Below are positions 52,716 through 60,691 of a stretch of 64,000 nucleotides of DNA, one piece after another (position 1 is the first letter of the stretch; each line of letters begins with the position of its first letter). Location of the stretch: the NCBI GenBank assembly GCA_963676655.2, contig CAXXKX010000002.1, positions 434,001 through 498,000 of the forward strand, given 5' to 3'. This DNA comes from G963676655 sp963676655. GTDB taxonomy: Bacteria; Verrucomicrobiota; Lentisphaeria; Victivallales; Victivallaceae. The notes under the pieces are model-generated. The model ran no database searches and was not told where the DNA came from. It saw nothing but the letters and a program-made list of their open reading frames with translations. Made by a program: the position numbers and the translations under genes.

Positions 52716-52746
52716 ATTATAGTAAAATATTGTATATTCTTGTAAA
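52716..52746 (-). promoter_or_regulatory. Candidate promoter for the HTH-zinc-ribbon gene
   Basis: Reading on the minus strand, TTTACA (52746-52741) and a perfect TATAAT (52721-52716) are 19 bases apart. The -10 is consensus; the spacing is long. The site abuts the 10-bp repeats upstream. Confidence 0.4.
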
Positions 52747-52775
52747 AGATAGCAGATGATAGTATATGATAGTAT
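52746..52775. repeat. Tandem 10-bp repeats (two perfect, one degenerate)
   Basis: ATGATAGTAT is repeated exactly at 52756-52765 and 52766-52775, and AAGATAGCAG (52746-52755) is a 7/10 match directly adjacent. The 10-bp period equals a helical turn, as expected for operator arrays read by a protein on one face of the DNA. It lies between the HTH-zinc-ribbon gene and the 630-residue membrane-protein gene. Confidence 0.6.
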
Positions 52776-52866
52776 AGGTGCCATGTTTGGAAAACGCAAC
52801 CCCTGAGACTGGAAATCGTCAGGAAAAAACAAATAACAGCTGTAAAATGCAGCGGAGGAGAGAAAA

Positions 52867-54759
52867 ATGGAAAAGAATATAGAAAAAGAGGGTATTGATT
52901 CAGACGCGGTTGCGAAAACAACAACAGATGAAAAATTGCCGTACGACAATTCCCCGCTACCAGTCAGAGGAAAATTGAGCGATGAGGAACTACGAAAGGT
53001 CCAAGATTATTTTACTCTGGAGAATCCGGAAGTCGATAATGCAAATGACCGATTCAGCAATATATACGGTACTCAAATTCACCTTGACGAGGTGATAAAA
53101 AAACTTTTTCTGGCCAATCCTTTCTATCTAGTAAGCGCCTGTCTTGTATTATACGCTTCAACCCGATTGTTCCATACTGATAACGTTTTTATCGATAACC
53201 TTATTCCATTGGCGGTGATGGCTGTTTATACCGCTTTACTGGGCGGGACCGCGATATTTCTGGCTAAGTTCGGAAAGGTCTGGGATGATACCGGGATGCT
53301 GATGCAAATCAACGTTATGCTGTTTATGGCGATATCAGTCGGGTTGGACGGAAAAATAATTGACGATACGACAGCAGGAACCGGTTGGGTTGCGGCCGGA
53401 CTTGCGGTTATGCTGGCAATATCGGAAATGATGTTCACCGGCTTGAAACTCAAGATTCCCGCAATATTTCGTTCTTCATACTATACGTTGATGGGATTTT
53501 ACTTCATTTATCCATGGATATTGGCGGAACTGGTCACTTTCTATGAAAAAAACAAGACTCCGGCAATCACTGGGCTTTTATTGTTCCCGCTTATCGCGGC
53601 AATACTGTTCATTCTGGTGCTGATTCCAATAATCCGTAAAGGGGCGGGTTTGTTTTCTGAGCTGGGCGCGCCATGGAAAGAATTACGTTTTCCCGGTAAT
53701 ATATTTATCCTGATTCTGCTTGGTTTCGGTTGTAGAACCTACTTGAATACAATTTCTTTCTTCGGAGGTAAAGGGGTAGGGCCTTATTCGGTTATGGAGA
53801 CTGGATATGATGCCTTTATGCTTATACCGTTGGTGGTGGCACTGGCAATTGTGCTGATGGAATACGGTAAAAATCGCGGGAAGAAACTTTGTATATATCT
53901 GGCGATGGCGACTCCGCTGCCGATATTGTTGATGGGAACCGGAGATCAGGAGGAATTGTTTCTTAAATATATCGGCAACTTTGGTTTACCGCTTTATACT
54001 TGTCTCTTTTCAATCATTATTATTTTTCTATATGGCTGGTACATGAAAATCCGTGGAGCTGCTATGGCATCAGGCATATCAATGTTTATTGCCGCGATAA
54101 TACTTCAAAATGCTTTTTCCTCAAGAGGTCACAGTGTTGATATGTCCGCATGGAGGATATACATATCCATTGCGGTTTTGATGGCTGTATCCATGGTCAT
54201 TGTAACCCTTATTATGTTGCGTCACAGTCTGGTTCTGGGTGGAATCTGGGCGGCTATGCAAACTTTAATTTCCCTTTGGATTATTTTTCCCGGATATTGG
54301 CTTTTCAGCGAATATCATCATGCATTACCGATAACCGCAATATATATGACGTTTTTGATTGGCAGCTCCTTTATACATGGCGGACTGGGAATGAAAATAA
54401 GAAAGATAACCGGAATCTTTATGCCAGTATTGTGTATCGGGGCCGCTGTTTTTGCATGCAAAAACGGGGTGATTTCAATGCAACTGGTCAGTATCGGATA
54501 CTGTGTATTGCTTTTAACGGTGATATGGGCTTTAGCAGTGTACGGACACTATCTGGTATTTTTTCTCTGCGGTTCGGCCGGCGCAGGCGTGACTTTAGTA
54601 TTGGGAATGATTGTCCTGTACAGGGGGATAGGAGGTTCAGGTGGAAGAGCGATGTTCTGGTCGGTCATATTTTTTGCCGCAGCGTTATTAATGAGTATGA
54701 TAAAAGGAAAAATGTTCGGTAAGTGCAATGGACACTTGATGCATATTTTCAACCAATGA
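52867..54759 (+). CDS. Large polytopic membrane protein, unrecognised
   Basis: 630 residues. A 70-residue charged cytoplasmic N-terminus ('LSDEELRKVQDYFTLENPEV') is followed by roughly seventeen hydrophobic segments with few charged loops. Small polar motifs inside the membrane part include 'FFGGKGVGPYSVMETGYD' and 'GTGDQEELFLKYIG'. A strong ribosome-binding site (GGAGGAG, 52855-52861) precedes the ATG. No family signature that I know is visible; length and topology resemble uncharacterised PVC-group membrane proteins. The next terminator is 40 bp past the stop. It could be a transporter or sensor, but I cannot assign a role. Confidence 0.8.
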   Translation: MEKNIEKEGIDSDAVAKTTTDEKLPYDNSPLPVRGKLSDEELRKVQDYFTLENPEVDNANDRFSNIYGTQIHLDEVIKKLFLANPFYLVSACLVLYASTRLFHTDNVFIDNLIPLAVMAVYTALLGGTAIFLAKFGKVWDDTGMLMQINVMLFMAISVGLDGKIIDDTTAGTGWVAAGLAVMLAISEMMFTGLKLKIPAIFRSSYYTLMGFYFIYPWILAELVTFYEKNKTPAITGLLLFPLIAAILFILVLIPIIRKGAGLFSELGAPWKELRFPGNIFILILLGFGCRTYLNTISFFGGKGVGPYSVMETGYDAFMLIPLVVALAIVLMEYGKNRGKKLCIYLAMATPLPILLMGTGDQEELFLKYIGNFGLPLYTCLFSIIIIFLYGWYMKIRGAAMASGISMFIAAIILQNAFSSRGHSVDMSAWRIYISIAVLMAVSMVIVTLIMLRHSLVLGGIWAAMQTLISLWIIFPGYWLFSEYHHALPITAIYMTFLIGSSFIHGGLGMKIRKITGIFMPVLCIGAAVFACKNGVISMQLVSIGYCVLLLTVIWALAVYGHYLVFFLCGSAGAGVTLVLGMIVLYRGIGGSGGRAMFWSVIFFAAALLMSMIKGKMFGKCNGHLMHIFNQ

Positions 54760-54798
54760 AATTTTGACTTTACCCGGGGTAGAGGAGAGATATTGGGT

Positions 54799-54827
54799 CG
54801 ACCGGTTACGCCGGTCGGCTGTTTTTT
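54799..54827 (+). terminator. Probable Rho-independent terminator after the 630-residue membrane protein
   Basis: Stem CGACCGG (54799-54805) with CCGGTCG (54811-54817), a 5-base loop, then a T-run at 54822-54827 separated by four bases. It lies 40 bp beyond the stop codon. Confidence 0.65.
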
Positions 54828-54976
54828 ACTTTATTAAAAAAAGCAGTAATTACTTTTTAAAAAAACCGTAATAGTTTGTATATAAGGTGATTAGTGGTTA
54901 TCTATGAGCCGTGTGTTGACGGGGTTGTCACAAGAAAAGAAAAATTCAATTGACGTAACTTCGTCTTCGGTGTTAT

Positions 54977-55333
54977 TTATTCTGGCCAGTTGATTTTCTT
55001 TTTACGGCTGTTTTCATCGACTGCGACAAAGACGCATTCGGTCTGAAGTACGATCTCTCCATCAACCTCCGCGGTCAGTTCGAAACAGAAACTGGTTGTC
55101 CCTTTTCTTAGAGGTCGGCAGTAGAAATCAATAATATCGCCCTCAAGGGCGGGACGTTTAAAAACCATTTCCGAATAACGATAGGTTACGACATCCGGTT
55201 CGTTAGTGGATTTCAAGGTGTAAATTGCGGCAGCTTCATCGAGCCAGGCCATCAGGTTGCCGCCGAAAAGCCTGCCGTAGCGGCCGACATCTTTTGCCAT
55301 GCAAAGTTTTGAAGTTACCCGTTCTTTATTCAT
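54977..55333 (-). CDS. Hotdog-fold acyl-CoA thioesterase
   Basis: 118 residues of the BFIT/BACH/YciA hotdog type. 'GRYGRLFGGNLMAWLDEAAA' contains the catalytic Asp/Glu helix, and 'VFKRPALEGDIIDFYCRPLR' follows. 'RKGTTSFCFELTAEVDGEIV' is the central strand pair. It hydrolyses acyl-CoA; the chain length is unknown. It overlaps the glycan gene upstream by 4 bases (ATGA), so it is the last gene of the glycosyltransferase operon, an unusual place for a thioesterase. Confidence 0.88.
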   Translation of the reverse strand: MNKERVTSKLCMAKDVGRYGRLFGGNLMAWLDEAAAIYTLKSTNEPDVVTYRYSEMVFKRPALEGDIIDFYCRPLRKGTTSFCFELTAEVDGEIVLQTECVFVAVDENSRKKKINWPE

Positions 55334-56757
55334 TTGTCATCCTTATCCTGATTTTTTGGAGCCGGGAGTTCAGCTGTCTGTTTATTTTTTATTTTCCGTC
55401 GCCAGGCGAGAACCCGTAGCAGGAATAGTGGATTACCGATGATATAACGGTAAAACATTCGTCCCGGCTCCATGGCGAAACGGAAACTCCACTCCATCCC
55501 GATTTCACGAAGCCACTTAGGGGCACGGGGAATATTGCCTGAATAAAAATCGAACAACCCGCCAACCCCCATGATTGCCCGGCATTTAATCTGTTCAAAA
55601 TGACTGGCTATCCATTTTTCCTGCATAGGTACTCCGAAGGCTACCATCAAAATGTCGGCATGGCTGCGGTTTATGCTGTCGATCACTTTTGCGCTGTCCT
55701 TTTCGTGGTCGAAGTACCCGTGCTGAAAGCCAACGATCTGGAGTCTTGAATATTTGATCAGCAGATTGTTCCGCATTCGCTCGGCAATTCCTGGTTTTCC
55801 GCCCAGTAGATATATTGTCAGCCGGTGCTGTACCGCCAGTTCACAGATAAACGGCAGCATATCGGTCCCGTTGACGTTTTCGACCATTGGCGAATTAATC
55901 ATTTTACAGGCAATTTTTACGCCGATGCCATCCGGGAATATATCCGGGGTATTTTGAAGAATTTCCAGATATTCTTTATCAGTGAAGGTTTTATTGAAAC
56001 AATCAGGGTTGACGAAAAAGAACCGCTTCTTGGCGTGACTGTTGATTGTGCGTAGAATAATCTTAACCGCTTCACTCATCGGCAGATTATGAAAAGTTAC
56101 GCCGAAAAGGTTGATTTTCCGGGTGGCTGATTCAATTTTTGAACTGAAAAAGAATGCGATAACCGTTTTCAGGATAATTGTGAAATCGCTCCAGTAGCAG
56201 CGACTGTAATAATATTCCTCCTCGACTTTCTGTCGGCTGACATGAGCAATTCCGCCGGCCTGGCGGATATACCAGAGGGTAAAAATTCCAGGTCGGGTAT
56301 TGAAGAGGAAAGCGTCTCCGTATTGGCGATTAATGGAATCATAACTGCGGATACCGGGGCCGGTCAGTCCTAGTTTATGGGAGAACACATACCAGAAGAG
56401 CGAAGCTCCGGCAAGGGCAGGGCTTTTGAAATTATAGAAACGCAATTCCAGGGGCATGCCGTGTAGACCGTAAATTTTCTCTTTGTAAAATATGGGTTTA
56501 AAGAGAATAATTTTACGAAATAAGAGAAAAATAAAAAAAGGAACGGTAACGAGTGTGAACAACCAGCAGTTCAGGAAGAATTCGATATAGAAGTTGACCT
56601 TTTTTGACATGTGAAGTAAATAGGCAAATTGTTTTTTTTGCCGTTGAGTATCTCTGGAGCGCTCTTCAATATTTGAGAATCTCTCTTCGAAAAGGCGGAT
56701 TTCCTCAAGTTTGCTGTTAAAAGAAAGCTTCTTGCCGGTTTTAACGGTTTTGCTCAT
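55330..56757 (-). CDS. Fusion of degenerate sugar-phosphate transferase and WecG/TagA (GT26) domains
   Basis: 475 residues. Residues about 215-455 are a WecG/TagA/CpsF glycosyltransferase ('MVENVNGTDMLPFICEL', 'YLLGGKPGIAERM', 'ADILMVAFGVPMQEKWI', 'MGVGGLFDFYSGNIPRAPKW'). Residues about 55-205 look like a polyprenyl-phosphate hexose-phosphate transferase: a membrane re-entrant helix, 'FYKEKIYGLHGMPLELRFYNF', and 'RPGIFTLWYIRQAGG' with 'EYYYSRCYWSDFTIILKTV'. The Asp-Glu pair that should precede the 'GP' turn ('LTGPGIRSYD') is replaced by 'LAGASLFWYV', so that domain is probably inactive and serves as an anchor or docking part. It overlaps its neighbours by 17 and 4 bp. Likely adds a sugar to a lipid-linked intermediate. 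Confidence 0.75.
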   Translation of the reverse strand: MSKTVKTGKKLSFNSKLEEIRLFEERFSNIEERSRDTQRQKKQFAYLLHMSKKVNFYIEFFLNCWLFTLVTVPFFIFLLFRKIILFKPIFYKEKIYGLHGMPLELRFYNFKSPALAGASLFWYVFSHKLGLTGPGIRSYDSINRQYGDAFLFNTRPGIFTLWYIRQAGGIAHVSRQKVEEEYYYSRCYWSDFTIILKTVIAFFFSSKIESATRKINLFGVTFHNLPMSEAVKIILRTINSHAKKRFFFVNPDCFNKTFTDKEYLEILQNTPDIFPDGIGVKIACKMINSPMVENVNGTDMLPFICELAVQHRLTIYLLGGKPGIAERMRNNLLIKYSRLQIVGFQHGYFDHEKDSAKVIDSINRSHADILMVAFGVPMQEKWIASHFEQIKCRAIMGVGGLFDFYSGNIPRAPKWLREIGMEWSFRFAMEPGRMFYRYIIGNPLFLLRVLAWRRKIKNKQTAELPAPKNQDKDDK

Positions 56758-57868
56758 AAGCCTCCACTATTTTATGTGCGTGATCTTTCCAGTCGAACAG
56801 GTGGAGTCTTGCGAAACCTTTTGCTACCAATTTGTCTTGTAATTCCGGATTGCTCAAAATATCTTTTATGGCATCGGCAATTTCATGCGGATGCGCTGGG
56901 TTGAAAATAACTGTTGCGTCGCCGCCGATTTCAGGCAGGCTTGAGCGGTCAGAGCAGGCGCATGGCGTGCCGCAGGCCATGGCTTCCACCAGGGAGATGC
57001 CGAATCCTTCAAAGAACGAAGGAAAAATATACATAGCGGCGGCCTGAAAAATTTCCGGAAGTTTTTCATTCGGGATAAAACCGGGAAATATAAAACTTTT
57101 CGCGTCGGGGGATGACAATGCATATTCTTTGACCGGATTTGAGCCGGGCCAGAATTTGCCCGGCATTACCAGGCAGTAACGGGACTTGATTTCCGCCGGC
57201 AACATTTCATAGGCCTGCATCAGCCCTAAATGATTTTTACCTGGATGCTCGACCCGGGATACGTAGAGAATATAGTCGCGTTCGAGCCCTAAAGATTTTT
57301 TTACCGCATCATTGTCGCAGGCCGGATTGGTATGGTAGACGCTCTTGTCAAAACCGTTCCAAACAACGGATATTTTATTTTCCGGGCAGTTCCAGTACTG
57401 GATCAGATCGTTTTTCGTACTTTGACTGACGGCGATGATACGGTCCGATTTACGCACACAGTAGGGGAGAATCTTTTTGATATAAAATGTCCTGAAAAAA
57501 TCATATTTATTAGGGACATGGTACTGCGACAGGTCGTGAACAGTAGCGACAGTTGGCCCGTAACGTCTGAGGAAAGCCCGTCGATTTGCGGCCGGCAGCC
57601 AGATAAAGTCGTATTTCTTGAAATTCAATCTGAATGGCAGAATAAACAGGTGCCAGAGCATATTGAATAGCGGCTTGCGCAGGCTTTCCGGGAAGATAAT
57701 GAACTCGGTATTGGCGTTTTTAACCGGAAAAATTTCATAGTCTTCGGCCAGAATAACGATGTGCAGCTTGTGCCGGGAGGATAAATGTTTGATGACCTGG
57801 TTCATGTAAACGGAGATGCCGGACTTGCCCCGGTCGTAAGCCATGGCGCTTATCAGGATATTATACAT
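56741..57868 (-). CDS. GT4 family glycosyltransferase, first of two
   Basis: 375 residues of GT-B fold. 'DRGKSGISVYMNQVIKHLSS' opens the acceptor half, 'ATVHDLSQYHVP' and 'IIAVSQSTKNDLIQYW' are the usual mid motifs, and the donor half ends with the EX7E-type 'FFEGFGISLVEAMACGTPC' and 'SSLPEIGGDA'. Retaining glycosyltransferases of this kind use a nucleotide sugar, often GDP-mannose. It overlaps the following gene by 17 bp and the previous by 8. An ATG 7 codons upstream is open, but the alignment begins at 'MYNILISAMAYD'. Confidence 0.9.
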   Translation of the reverse strand: MYNILISAMAYDRGKSGISVYMNQVIKHLSSRHKLHIVILAEDYEIFPVKNANTEFIIFPESLRKPLFNMLWHLFILPFRLNFKKYDFIWLPAANRRAFLRRYGPTVATVHDLSQYHVPNKYDFFRTFYIKKILPYCVRKSDRIIAVSQSTKNDLIQYWNCPENKISVVWNGFDKSVYHTNPACDNDAVKKSLGLERDYILYVSRVEHPGKNHLGLMQAYEMLPAEIKSRYCLVMPGKFWPGSNPVKEYALSSPDAKSFIFPGFIPNEKLPEIFQAAAMYIFPSFFEGFGISLVEAMACGTPCACSDRSSLPEIGGDATVIFNPAHPHEIADAIKDILSNPELQDKLVAKGFARLHLFDWKDHAHKIVEAYEQNR

Positions 57869-59039
57869 GATCAGTCTTCTCCGTTGCAAGTTTTGCGAGA
57901 ATTGCGCTGAGACCGTCTATAAAGACTTGTTCGTTATAGCGGGCGGCAATTTGCTGCTGTCCGGCTTTGCCGTAAACGGCGGCCATTTCAGGATTTTTCA
58001 AAAGTTTATCAATGGCTCCGGCAAACGCTTTCACGTCACCGGCTTTGACAACAATTCCATTTACGCCGTTCTTCAGCCATTCGGTAATCCCGCCGACATT
58101 AAAACCAACGACTGGAATTCCTGCAGACATTGCTTCGATGCCAGTCAAACCGAAAGGCTCCTGCCAACGTGCCGGCGTTACTGCAATTGCGGCTTTTTTT
58201 AGAATTATCCGGGGATCTGAACACCAGCCCTTGAACTCTACTCTATTTTCCAGTGAATATTTTTTGACGAGTGCTTTTAATTCATTTTCCGCTGAACCGC
58301 TGCCGACAATCAATGCCTGGTAGTCTGACTTGACATCCCTCAGGGCTCTAATCAACAAATCAACGCCTTTGCCCTTGATCAATTGACCGCAGAAAAGAAT
58401 TATTGGCGGTCCATCCGGTTTTGATGGCGGTTCATCCAGCACCGGATGAACCGGATAAAGCTTGGATATTGCATTTTTAGGAAATTTATTCATCAACAGA
58501 TTATTGCGCATGAAGTCTGACATGACGATAAACCGGTCGCATTTGCGAATCTGTCGGGATATGAGGAACTTGCTGCTGAAATCAATCAAGCCGATAGTCC
58601 CGTTCGGTTTGCGTTCCACGAAACAACTGCAGATCGGGCAATAGACCCTGCTTTGCGGCAGTGAGCAGTTTTTCCGGCAGAAAGGGAAATATTTATGTCT
58701 TCTCAGGCAGTAATAATCATGATCGTGAACGAACACTGCCGTTGGAAATTTATTGCGGATACGGCTTATCAGGCGAAAGTCATTAAGTTTATGAATGAAT
58801 GCCATATCGAAATTATCGTCTGGAATATTGTCAAGATCTTCCGGACAAAATGTGTCTTCAAAAGTTGAACAGAAAATTTCCGGGTCCCGGGCCGGTTCCA
58901 GAAAGAGACCGGACACTGAAAAGCCGTTTTTCCGGAGAACCTGTGCCGTATCAAAAATATAGCGCTCCACGCCTCCGAAGAAACCGCATTTCTCAGATAT
59001 GTACAAAATGCGTCCTTTATGGAGACTTTTATCCGGCAT
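57861..59039 (-). CDS. GT4 family glycosyltransferase, second of two
   Basis: 392 residues. 'RILYISEKCGFFGGVERYIF' is the acceptor-side start with the Gly-rich GGVE loop, 'RFIVMSDFMRNNLL' the central motif, 'ILFCGQLIKGKGVDLLIRAL' the phosphate-binding turn, and 'EPFGLTGIEAMSAGIPVVGF' the EX7E site. A Cys-rich patch (about 120-145: 'FCRKNCSLPQSRVYCPICSC') may bind zinc and is seen in a subgroup of GT4 enzymes that carry a Cys-containing insertion. The start at ATG 59039 is preferred: AAGGAG lies six bases upstream; ATG 59042 is the alternative. Confidence 0.9.
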   Translation of the reverse strand: MPDKSLHKGRILYISEKCGFFGGVERYIFDTAQVLRKNGFSVSGLFLEPARDPEIFCSTFEDTFCPEDLDNIPDDNFDMAFIHKLNDFRLISRIRNKFPTAVFVHDHDYYCLRRHKYFPFCRKNCSLPQSRVYCPICSCFVERKPNGTIGLIDFSSKFLISRQIRKCDRFIVMSDFMRNNLLMNKFPKNAISKLYPVHPVLDEPPSKPDGPPIILFCGQLIKGKGVDLLIRALRDVKSDYQALIVGSGSAENELKALVKKYSLENRVEFKGWCSDPRIILKKAAIAVTPARWQEPFGLTGIEAMSAGIPVVGFNVGGITEWLKNGVNGIVVKAGDVKAFAGAIDKLLKNPEMAAVYGKAGQQQIAARYNEQVFIDGLSAILAKLATEKTDHV

Positions 59040-59916
59040 CATAAACTCCTTCATCGCGGCTGTCCGGATGTTCTTTCAAGTAGGCGCGCCGTCCTCTCCA
59101 GTAGGATACACGTTGGGTTACGCGATAGATTATGCCGTAAGGAATACTGAAAATTTTGAATCGCTTAAGCAGCCATTCGAGGTCCCGGAATATTTCCATG
59201 CCCAACGGCAGCAGACAGCCAAACAGCAGCGAGTGCTTTCCGCCATAGATCTGACCATCGGCATAACCTTCGCCGAAAAAGCGTTTCCTGACTTCGGGCA
59301 GGGTGTAATTATGAGAGTGTTCAACCAGAGCCCGGGGGACATAGGTGATATTGTGCCCGGCCTGTTTCATGCGCCAGGACCATTCGACATCTTCAGAATA
59401 TTTGAGTGTCTTGTTGAATTTTGTTACGATCAACAGCTTACGGGGAGCAGCGCTGGAGGCTAAAGAAAAGAAATGTTTCCATGAAGAAGATATTAAACCG
59501 TCGCCAAAAGCCCTCAAGTGGTCTTTCTGGACCAGTGGCCGGGCATCATGGCGCGGCATCTGGTTGGCGTAAACCGCCCCGATTTTCAGATCCTGATTAT
59601 GCAGCAGTGGATAAATGAGGTTATCCAGCCATTCGTCATTCAGAGGAAGACAGTCGGAATTATTAAAAACGATGATTGACCCGGATGATTTTGATACAGC
59701 TTGATTCAATACCCTACCGGGTACGTAGTCTGTTACCTGATATTTTACCCCGGTCGGATTCATACGGCATATTACTTCCCAGGTTCCGTCGGTTGATCCG
59801 TTATCAACATTGACAATTTCGAAATCCCGATAATTCTGCTGAAGAATTGCCTGCATTGTCCGTTCGATAAAAGCAATGTCGTTGTGGGACCTTATGATTA
59901 TACTGACTTTGGGCAT
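59029..59916 (-). CDS. GT2 glycosyltransferase (rhamnosyltransferase-like)
   Basis: 295 residues, GT-A fold. 'MPKVSIIIRSHNDIAFIERT', 'VNVDNGSTDGTWEV' and 'IIVFNNSDCLPLNDEWLDNL' (SDC in place of DxD) are standard motifs; 'KYSEDVEWSWRMKQAGHNIT' carries the catalytic ED. First gene of the operon that runs GT2-GT4-GT4-GT26-thioesterase with every pair overlapping. It probably starts the side chain or primer of the glycan made by the following enzymes. Confidence 0.88.
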   Translation of the reverse strand: MPKVSIIIRSHNDIAFIERTMQAILQQNYRDFEIVNVDNGSTDGTWEVICRMNPTGVKYQVTDYVPGRVLNQAVSKSSGSIIVFNNSDCLPLNDEWLDNLIYPLLHNQDLKIGAVYANQMPRHDARPLVQKDHLRAFGDGLISSSWKHFFSLASSAAPRKLLIVTKFNKTLKYSEDVEWSWRMKQAGHNITYVPRALVEHSHNYTLPEVRKRFFGEGYADGQIYGGKHSLLFGCLLPLGMEIFRDLEWLLKRFKIFSIPYGIIYRVTQRVSYWRGRRAYLKEHPDSRDEGVYDAG

Positions 59917-59993
59917 AATACCTCTCTAAAGAGCTTTTGCCGGGACCAAAGATCATATCAACAGTTCTGCAAGCTCAAACTTTTGGATTGGTC

Positions 59994-60323
59994 TTAATAG
60001 GAGTTGACCGCAGTTTCAACATTGTCGTAAATGTCGAAGATTCGATATGCACGAGTAATCTCGAAGATCATTCGCGGTTTTTCCTGAATACAGGCCAGTT
60101 TGATGTTACCGCCTTTTTCAGTGGCCTTTTTAAGACATGAAACTATCGCTCCTAAACCGGTACTGTCAATGTATTCCATTTCAGAAAGGTCCAGAACGAA
60201 GTTCAATACCTCCTGCGCAAGGGAGGAGAATTTATTGGTAAGTTCATTTGCGTTTGCTGCAACCAGGCGTCCTGATATAGAAATTATTGCAACACCACTT
60301 TCCATTTTATAGGATAAATCCAT
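59994..60323 (-). CDS. STAS-domain anti-sigma-factor antagonist (RsbV/SpoIIAA-like)
   Basis: 109 residues, single STAS domain. The switch Ser54 lies in 'MEYIDSTGLGAIVSCLKKA', the exact phosphorylation site of SpoIIAA/RsbV-type proteins. Unphosphorylated it binds the anti-sigma kinase. No kinase or sigma gene is adjacent; the likely phosphatase is the GAF-SpoIIE protein at 42980-44392. A separate promoter is probable, since the neighbours are 77 bp and 171 bp away. Confidence 0.9.
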   Translation of the reverse strand: MDLSYKMESGVAIISISGRLVAANANELTNKFSSLAQEVLNFVLDLSEMEYIDSTGLGAIVSCLKKATEKGGNIKLACIQEKPRMIFEITRAYRIFDIYDNVETAVNSY

Positions 60324-60429
60324 CTTTTTCTTTCTCCTTATCGGTTGTCAACAACAAAGTTATGCTAAAACAATATATGTGCGGATATTTCTAAATTCAA
60401 CTGAAAAATCAAAATATTAACCTCATAAC

Positions 60430-60466
60430 AAAAAAAACGATCGATTTTTGTGAAAAAATCGACCGT
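60430..60466 (-). terminator. Rho-independent terminator after rubredoxin
   Basis: On the minus strand a 13-bp stem with one G-T pair (60466-60454 with 60449-60437) and a short loop is followed by a T-run through 60430, 29 bp past the rubredoxin stop. It closes the flavodiiron-rubredoxin unit. Confidence 0.85.
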
Positions 60467-60494
60467 TTCAGTTGAAAAAATCGTTCAGCCGTTC

Positions 60495-60653
60495 TTATTC
60501 GACTTCAAACTCATCTTTGCCAACTCCGCATTCCGGGCAGCACCAGTCGTCCGGCAGATCCATGAAAGCAGTTCCGGCTGGAACTCCATTTTCCGGGTCA
60601 CCGACTTCCGGGTCATAAACATACCCGCAGATGTTGCAGATGTACTTTTCCAT
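60495..60653 (-). CDS. Rubredoxin
   Basis: 52 residues. Two C-x2-C-G knuckles, 'YICNICGYVYDPEVGDPENG' at the start and 'DWCCPECGVGKDEFE' near the end, bind one iron. The aromatic Tyr4, Tyr11 and Tyr13 and the 'GTAFMDLPDDWCCP' loop are all standard. It passes electrons to the flavodiiron protein encoded 38 bp upstream (and perhaps to superoxide reductase). The ATG at 60653 is preceded by AAGGAG. No ambiguity in the assignment. Confidence 0.97.
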   Translation of the reverse strand: MEKYICNICGYVYDPEVGDPENGVPAGTAFMDLPDDWCCPECGVGKDEFEVE

Positions 60654-60691
60654 GTTTTTCTCCTTATATTACGGTTGATATTTGTGGCTTT

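Noticed and set aside
54150..54722. 190-codon open frame inside the 630-residue membrane-protein gene
   Set aside because: Same strand, different frame; the product is a His/Cys/Arg-rich shadow of the hydrophobic coding pattern.
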